Positions 59,979 through 64,000 of a stretch of 64,000 bases of DNA are shown here, piece by piece. The translations under genes were made by a program, and so were the position numbers. The stretch spans positions 52,214,501 through 52,278,500 of the forward strand of contig CM074860.1 of NCBI GenBank assembly GCA_037501455.1, read 5' to 3'. The DNA comes from Lantana camara. Its lineage: Eukaryota; Streptophyta; Magnoliopsida; Lamiales; Verbenaceae. The notes below the pieces were generated by a model, which was not told where the DNA came from, did not search any database, and was given only the letters and a program-made list of their open reading frames with translations. Numbering within the stretch: position 1 is the stretch's first letter; each line of letters starts with the position of its first letter.

Positions 59979-60956
59979 GTTTCTGCAACTGAAAAACAGA
60001 GCAGAAACAGGGGAAGCTCTCGGCCAAGGTTCAACAAAGCAACAACAATTTTAATTTTGATCCCAAATGCCATAATTTCTGGAAATATGATGCATACATG
60101 TTCAATAGACACTAATATGACATTTAAACCCATAAAACATGCTATATCTTCAAGCTTTCAAGGTTTCATGTACATGATCAAACTTGATCACTCATGCCAA
60201 ATATCCTAAATTTCAAGCTACAAACCATGTCATAATTCAAGTTATAATCATTCAATCATGTTTTGCACAACTAACAATTCATCTAGTATAATAAACTCAA
60301 ACCCTAGCTATCCCATGAATGATCAAGAGTCATGGATTCATGCCAACCAACCTTGAAGCTAAGAAATGGATGAAGAAGAAGATGATGATGATCAATTCCC
60401 AATTTCTTGAAAGATTTCTTGAAATCTTGATGATTGATGGAAAATTACTTCTTCCTTTTTCTTCCTTGGAATACCGAGAGAGAGAGAGCAATTTTGGTTG
60501 GGAAATATTTGAGGAAAAATGATCAAGGAAGAACCTTGGAGATGTATTACGTGATGCATCTCCTTGGTTTTAGTGAAATATGCCAATTTGCCAATTAATC
60601 CTTCAACTCATGAGAGTATGCAATTGAGTAAATAAGCTTTTGAAATATAACCAATGAGGTCCTTAGAAGATCATGCAATTAAGTCCCTAGCATTTAAGGA
60701 AATATTCAACTAAGGACGATTTGGTAATATAAACCACTCTCGGTATTAATTTCATGCAAGGAATATTTTCCGTGTCATGAAATAATATTTTCAATGATAT
60801 GAAATCAAATAATTGACATGAATAATGTTTCGTGAATTTTATAAAAATATGAATGCCACGTAAGAATATATTATAAATTAAAGAAATAAAATAAACCTAC
60901 ACTCAAAACGCACACGTGGCGTGCTTACCTGTTCATCTGGAAACCGGGGCGTTACA

Positions 60957-60994
60957 ACTCTCCCCCCCTTAGAAGAATCTGGTCCCCAGATTCT
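60957..60994 (-). promoter_or_regulatory. Polypurine tract and hairpin of H
   Basis: Minus-strand AAGGGGGGGAGAGT (60957-60970) abuts the LTR. Hairpin AGAATCTGG/CCAGATTCT at 60974-60994 begins right after the pol stop codon. Confidence 0.82.
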
Positions 60995-63900
60995 CTAGTC
61001 TTGCTCGAACAACTCCGGGTGGAACCGTTTCATTTTATCCTCTGTTTCCCACGTCACTTCCTCGGTTTTATCGCTTCTCCACAAAACCTTAACCATGGGA
61101 ATTCTCCGGTTTCTCAACTCTTGAAATTTCCGATCCATGATTCTAACCGGCCTCTGCACAAATGTCAAATTCGGTTCCAGTTCAACTTCTTCCACGGGGA
61201 GAATCGTAGTCTCATCGGGGTAATATTTCCTTAATTGTGAAACATGAAACACGTTGTGAATCCCCGTAAGACTCGGTGGTAGGTCCAGTCGATAGGCTAC
61301 CTCGCCTATTCTTTCCAGAATCTCGAACGGACCTAAGTAGCGAGGATTAAGTTTTCCTCCTTTCCCAATCCGGGTGAAACCTTTCCTTGGTGACACCTTC
61401 AAGAATACCCGGTCACCAAATTCAAATTCTAGATCTCTTCGGCGCTTATCGGCGTAGCTCTTCTGCCTATCTTGCGCGGCTCTCATCCGTTGTTGAATCA
61501 TTTGAACCTTTTCAATCATAGCTTGAACAACTTTGGAAGGCCTTTCGAATCTTTCACCTCTCTTTACCCCTTTCTGTTTCGACCATTTCCATTCTTCCAA
61601 GTCGAAGAACAACGGAGATCGGCACTTTCTTCCGTAAAGTAACTCGTAAGGAGCCATCCCTATCGAAGCCTGAAAGCTGTTATTGTAAGCAAACTCGATC
61701 AAGGGAAGCTGTTCTGACCACGAGTTCTGAAAATCCATCGCGCAAGCCCGAAGAAGATCTTCCAAATACCTGATTAACCTTTCGGTTTGGCCATCTGTTT
61801 GCGGGTGGAATGCTGTGCTGAACTTAAGTTTCGTACCCAAGACAGCCTGTAATTCCTGCCACAACTTCGAAGTAAATCTCGGGTCTCGATCTGAAACTAT
61901 GCTCACCGGGATACCATGAAGTCGAACAATCTCTCTGTTATAGATCTCAGCCAACTTCGGGATCTTATAGGACATCCGAACCGGTAGAAAGTGAGCAGAC
62001 TTTGTAAATCTATCCACGATCACCCAAATTCCATCAAACCCGCCTTTAACCTTCGGTAACCCAGAAACAAAGTCCATTGTTACTTGTTCCCACTTCCACT
62101 CGGGAATCGGTAACGGTTGTAGAAGTCCCGCGGGTTTTTGGTGCTCAGCTTTCACTTTCTGACAAGTCAGGCAATGTTTCACATACTTTGCCACGTCTCT
62201 CTTCATCCCGTTCCACCAATAATATTGTTTCAAATCCTTATACATTTTATTTCCTCCTGGGTGGATCGAGTAAGCTGACTTGTGAGCTTCTTCGAGTAGG
62301 ACCCGTCTCAACTCTTCAGGTACTACTACTCTGTTCTTAAACCGAAGCAACCCGGTCTCATCAAACCCAAACGGACTCTTCGGGTCATCCTTAGCTTTAC
62401 TTACAAGCCTCTGCACTTCCGGATCCTTATTCTGGGCCTCAAATAGCTGATACCTTAATTCCGGCTGAACTGTGATATTAGAAACCCGAGCCTTTAACAC
62501 AATCGGGGCGACTTCCTTACTTTCCTTTATTTCCAAACTCGATACACTCGCCTTCCTGCTAAGTGCATCGGCGACCACATTGGCCTTCCCGGGATGGTAT
62601 TTAATTGTACAATCATAGTCTTCCAACTTTTCCATCCAACGCCGTTGCCTCATATTCAAATCCTTCTGTGTGAATAAATACTGGAGGCTCTTGTGGTCGG
62701 TAAAAATCTCAAAGGAAGTCCCGTAAAGATAATGTCTCCATTTCCCGAGAGCGAAGATCACGGCTGCAAGCTCTAGGTCGTGTGTTGGATAATTCCTTTC
62801 ATAGTCCTTTAGCTTTCGAGAAGCATAGGCGATCACTTTTCCTTTCTGAGTTAAAACACAACCCAAGCCTTCTTTAGACGCATCCGTATACACTGCATAC
62901 TCCTCTGAACCTTCAGGAAGTGCTAACACCGGAGCTGAGACTAACTTTTCTTTCAGAAAATTAAAGCTTTGATCACACTTCTCGTCCCAGACAAACTTAA
63001 CCTCCTTCTTTGTCAATCGGGTTAAGGGTGCAGCAATCTTGGAGAAGTCCTGAACAAACCTTCTGTAATAACCGGCCAATCCCAAGAAGCTTCTAATCTC
63101 CGAGGCATTCTTTGGTTTCTCCCACTTAAGCACGGCCTCGATTTTCGAGGGATCGACTTCCAACCCTTTTCCTGAAATCACATGCCCCAAGAATGAAACC
63201 CGATCGATCCAAAATTCACACTTGCTGAACTTAGCAAACAACTGATGCTCTTTTAGTGTCTGAAGAACGAGCCTGAGATGTCTCGCGTGCTCCTCGGCTG
63301 ATTTCGAGAAAACCAGAATATCATCAATGAAAATCACCACGAACTTGTCGAGGAAAGGCCTGAATATCCGGTGCATCATATCCATAAAAGCTGCAGGGGC
63401 ATTAGTCAATCCAAACGGCATAACCACGAACTCATAGTGCCCGTACCGAGTATTGAATCCTGTCTTTGGAATATCCTCTGCTCGGATTCGCAGCTGGTAG
63501 TATCCCTGTCTTAAATCCAATTTCGAATATACCTTAGAACCCTGGAGTATATCGAACAACTCCTCAATATGTGGGAGGGGATACTTGTTCTTAATAGTCA
63601 TCCTGTTCAACTCCCTGTAATCGATGCACATTCTTAGAGTCCCGTCCTTTTTCTTTACAAACAACACCGGTGCTCCCCACGGCGAAGAACTTGGCCGAAT
63701 GTACCCAACTTCCAACAATGCTTCAAGCTGAACTTTTAGTTCCTTTAATTCGGCTGGAGCCATCCGGTAAGGAGTCTTTGAATACGGCTCGGCATTCGGG
63801 AATAGATCGATCACAAATTCAATTTCTCGTTCAGGAGGCAAAGAATCCAACTTCTCTGGGAATACCTCGGGAAATTCCTTTACCACTTCTGTGTCCTCTA

Positions 63901-64000
63901 ATTTCACCTGATCTTTGGGCTTGTTCAGAATGTAAGCAATGAACCCTGTAGCCCCGTCCCTGACTAACTTTTGAGCCTCTGAAAACGAGAGTAGGGGTAC
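60995..64000 (-). CDS. pol (RT, RNase H, integrase, chromodomain) of H, partial
   Basis: The frame is open from the window edge to the stop at 60995, 1001 residues, with no stop or frameshift; the GTG at 63907 is an internal codon, not a start. Numbering from the window edge: RT with FIDD at 224-227; RNase H D373, E410, D435; integrase zinc ligands H573, H580, C610, C613 and catalytic D643, D704, E740; GPF motif; chromodomain [11 protein letters not shown]... near the end. The visible length matches the same part of A2 exactly. The Gln codon that became a stop in A1 and A2 is intact here. The protein would copy the element's RNA and insert the DNA into the genome, with the chromodomain possibly choosing heterochromatin. 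Gag and protease lie beyond the window, so overall integrity cannot be judged. Confidence 0.93.
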   Translation of the reverse strand, partial: VPLLSFSEAQKLVRDGATGFIAYILNKPKDQVKLEDTEVVKEFPEVFPEKLDSLPPEREIEFVIDLFPNAEPYSKTPYRMAPAELKELKVQLEALLEVGYIRPSSSPWGAPVLFVKKKDGTLRMCIDYRELNRMTIKNKYPLPHIEELFDILQGSKVYSKLDLRQGYYQLRIRAEDIPKTGFNTRYGHYEFVVMPFGLTNAPAAFMDMMHRIFRPFLDKFVVIFIDDILVFSKSAEEHARHLRLVLQTLKEHQLFAKFSKCEFWIDRVSFLGHVISGKGLEVDPSKIEAVLKWEKPKNASEIRSFLGLAGYYRRFVQDFSKIAAPLTRLTKKEVKFVWDEKCDQSFNFLKEKLVSAPVLALPEGSEEYAVYTDASKEGLGCVLTQKGKVIAYASRKLKDYERNYPTHDLELAAVIFALGKWRHYLYGTSFEIFTDHKSLQYLFTQKDLNMRQRRWMEKLEDYDCTIKYHPGKANVVADALSRKASVSSLEIKESKEVAPIVLKARVSNITVQPELRYQLFEAQNKDPEVQRLVSKAKDDPKSPFGFDETGLLRFKNRVVVPEELRRVLLEEAHKSAYSIHPGGNKMYKDLKQYYWWNGMKRDVAKYVKHCLTCQKVKAEHQKPAGLLQPLPIPEWKWEQVTMDFVSGLPKVKGGFDGIWVIVDRFTKSAHFLPVRMSYKIPKLAEIYNREIVRLHGIPVSIVSDRDPRFTSKLWQELQAVLGTKLKFSTAFHPQTDGQTERLIRYLEDLLRACAMDFQNSWSEQLPLIEFAYNNSFQASIGMAPYELLYGRKCRSPLFFDLEEWKWSKQKGVKRGERFERPSKVVQAMIEKVQMIQQRMRAAQDRQKSYADKRRRDLEFEFGDRVFLKVSPRKGFTRIGKGGKLNPRYLGPFEILERIGEVAYRLDLPPSLTGIHNVFHVSQLRKYYPDETTILPVEEVELEPNLTFVQRPVRIMDRKFQELRNRRIPMVKVLWRSDKTEEVTWETEDKMKRFHPELFEQD

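Larger units (their letters stand above)
58289..60956 (-). repeat. 3' LTR of H
   Basis: 2668 bp, TGTAGCACCC (58289) to GGGGCGTTACA (60956). Confidence 0.93.
58289..64000 (-). mobile_element. Chromovirus H, 3' part
   Basis: 3' LTR, polypurine tract and an open pol frame, cut by the window end. Inserted into LTR G; left flank TAGAC (58284-58288) is the likely target duplication. It is close to A and B but has its own palindrome motif. Confidence 0.92.

Overview
The window is plant nuclear DNA built almost entirely of nested LTR retrotransposons. No host gene was found. The evidence is several related Ty3/gypsy chromoviruses of the Tekay/Del type (gag-pol with a C-terminal chromodomain, primer sites matching plant initiator tRNA-Met, LTRs of 2.5-3.9 kb), a TRIM family, and a long satellite-like tract. 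This suggests heterochromatin, perhaps pericentromeric, of a flowering plant. The species cannot be told.

Layout. 1-15449: two near-identical minus-strand chromoviruses (A1, A2) in the order LTR-internal-LTR-internal-LTR; both internal regions are exactly 4770 bp. They sit in the RNase H region of a third minus-strand element, B (15450-21163). B in turn sits inside a TRIM. 21432-50095: a tandem array of about 0.83 and 1.06 kb units, derived from the LTR of an older minus-strand element (F) and carrying five copies of one ancestral TRIM insertion. The array is split by a 3.6 kb solo LTR (C, 25953-29562, target duplication TACTA) and by a 13.95 kb plus-strand element D (29898-43848, target duplication GGTGA). 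D has lost pol and holds a truncated element E in its 5' LTR. 50331-52262: decayed internal region of F. 52300-58288: remnants of plus-strand elements (G-prime, G). 58289-64000: the 3' LTR and an open pol frame of minus-strand element H, cut by the window edge.

The protein-coding potential is Gag (two zinc knuckles), protease, reverse transcriptase, RNase H, integrase and chromodomain on one long reading frame. A1, A2, B and D are broken. H is open over all 3 kb visible.

The most interesting signal lies in the long LTRs. At matching places, A, B, D and H, and the longer LTRs C, E and G, carry clusters of short GC-rich palindromes. The clusters are alike in form, but the motif is different in each family. 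Farther along the same LTRs are hairpins whose stems change by compensatory substitutions between families while their loops stay constant (GGAG loop, CCTTGCAA loop, CAGTCY stem). Another covarying hairpin lies directly upstream of the polypurine tract. Together these look like a conserved RNA-structure module of the genomic transcript with a fast-changing recognition cassette. The pairings were read by eye; no computation or database search was possible.
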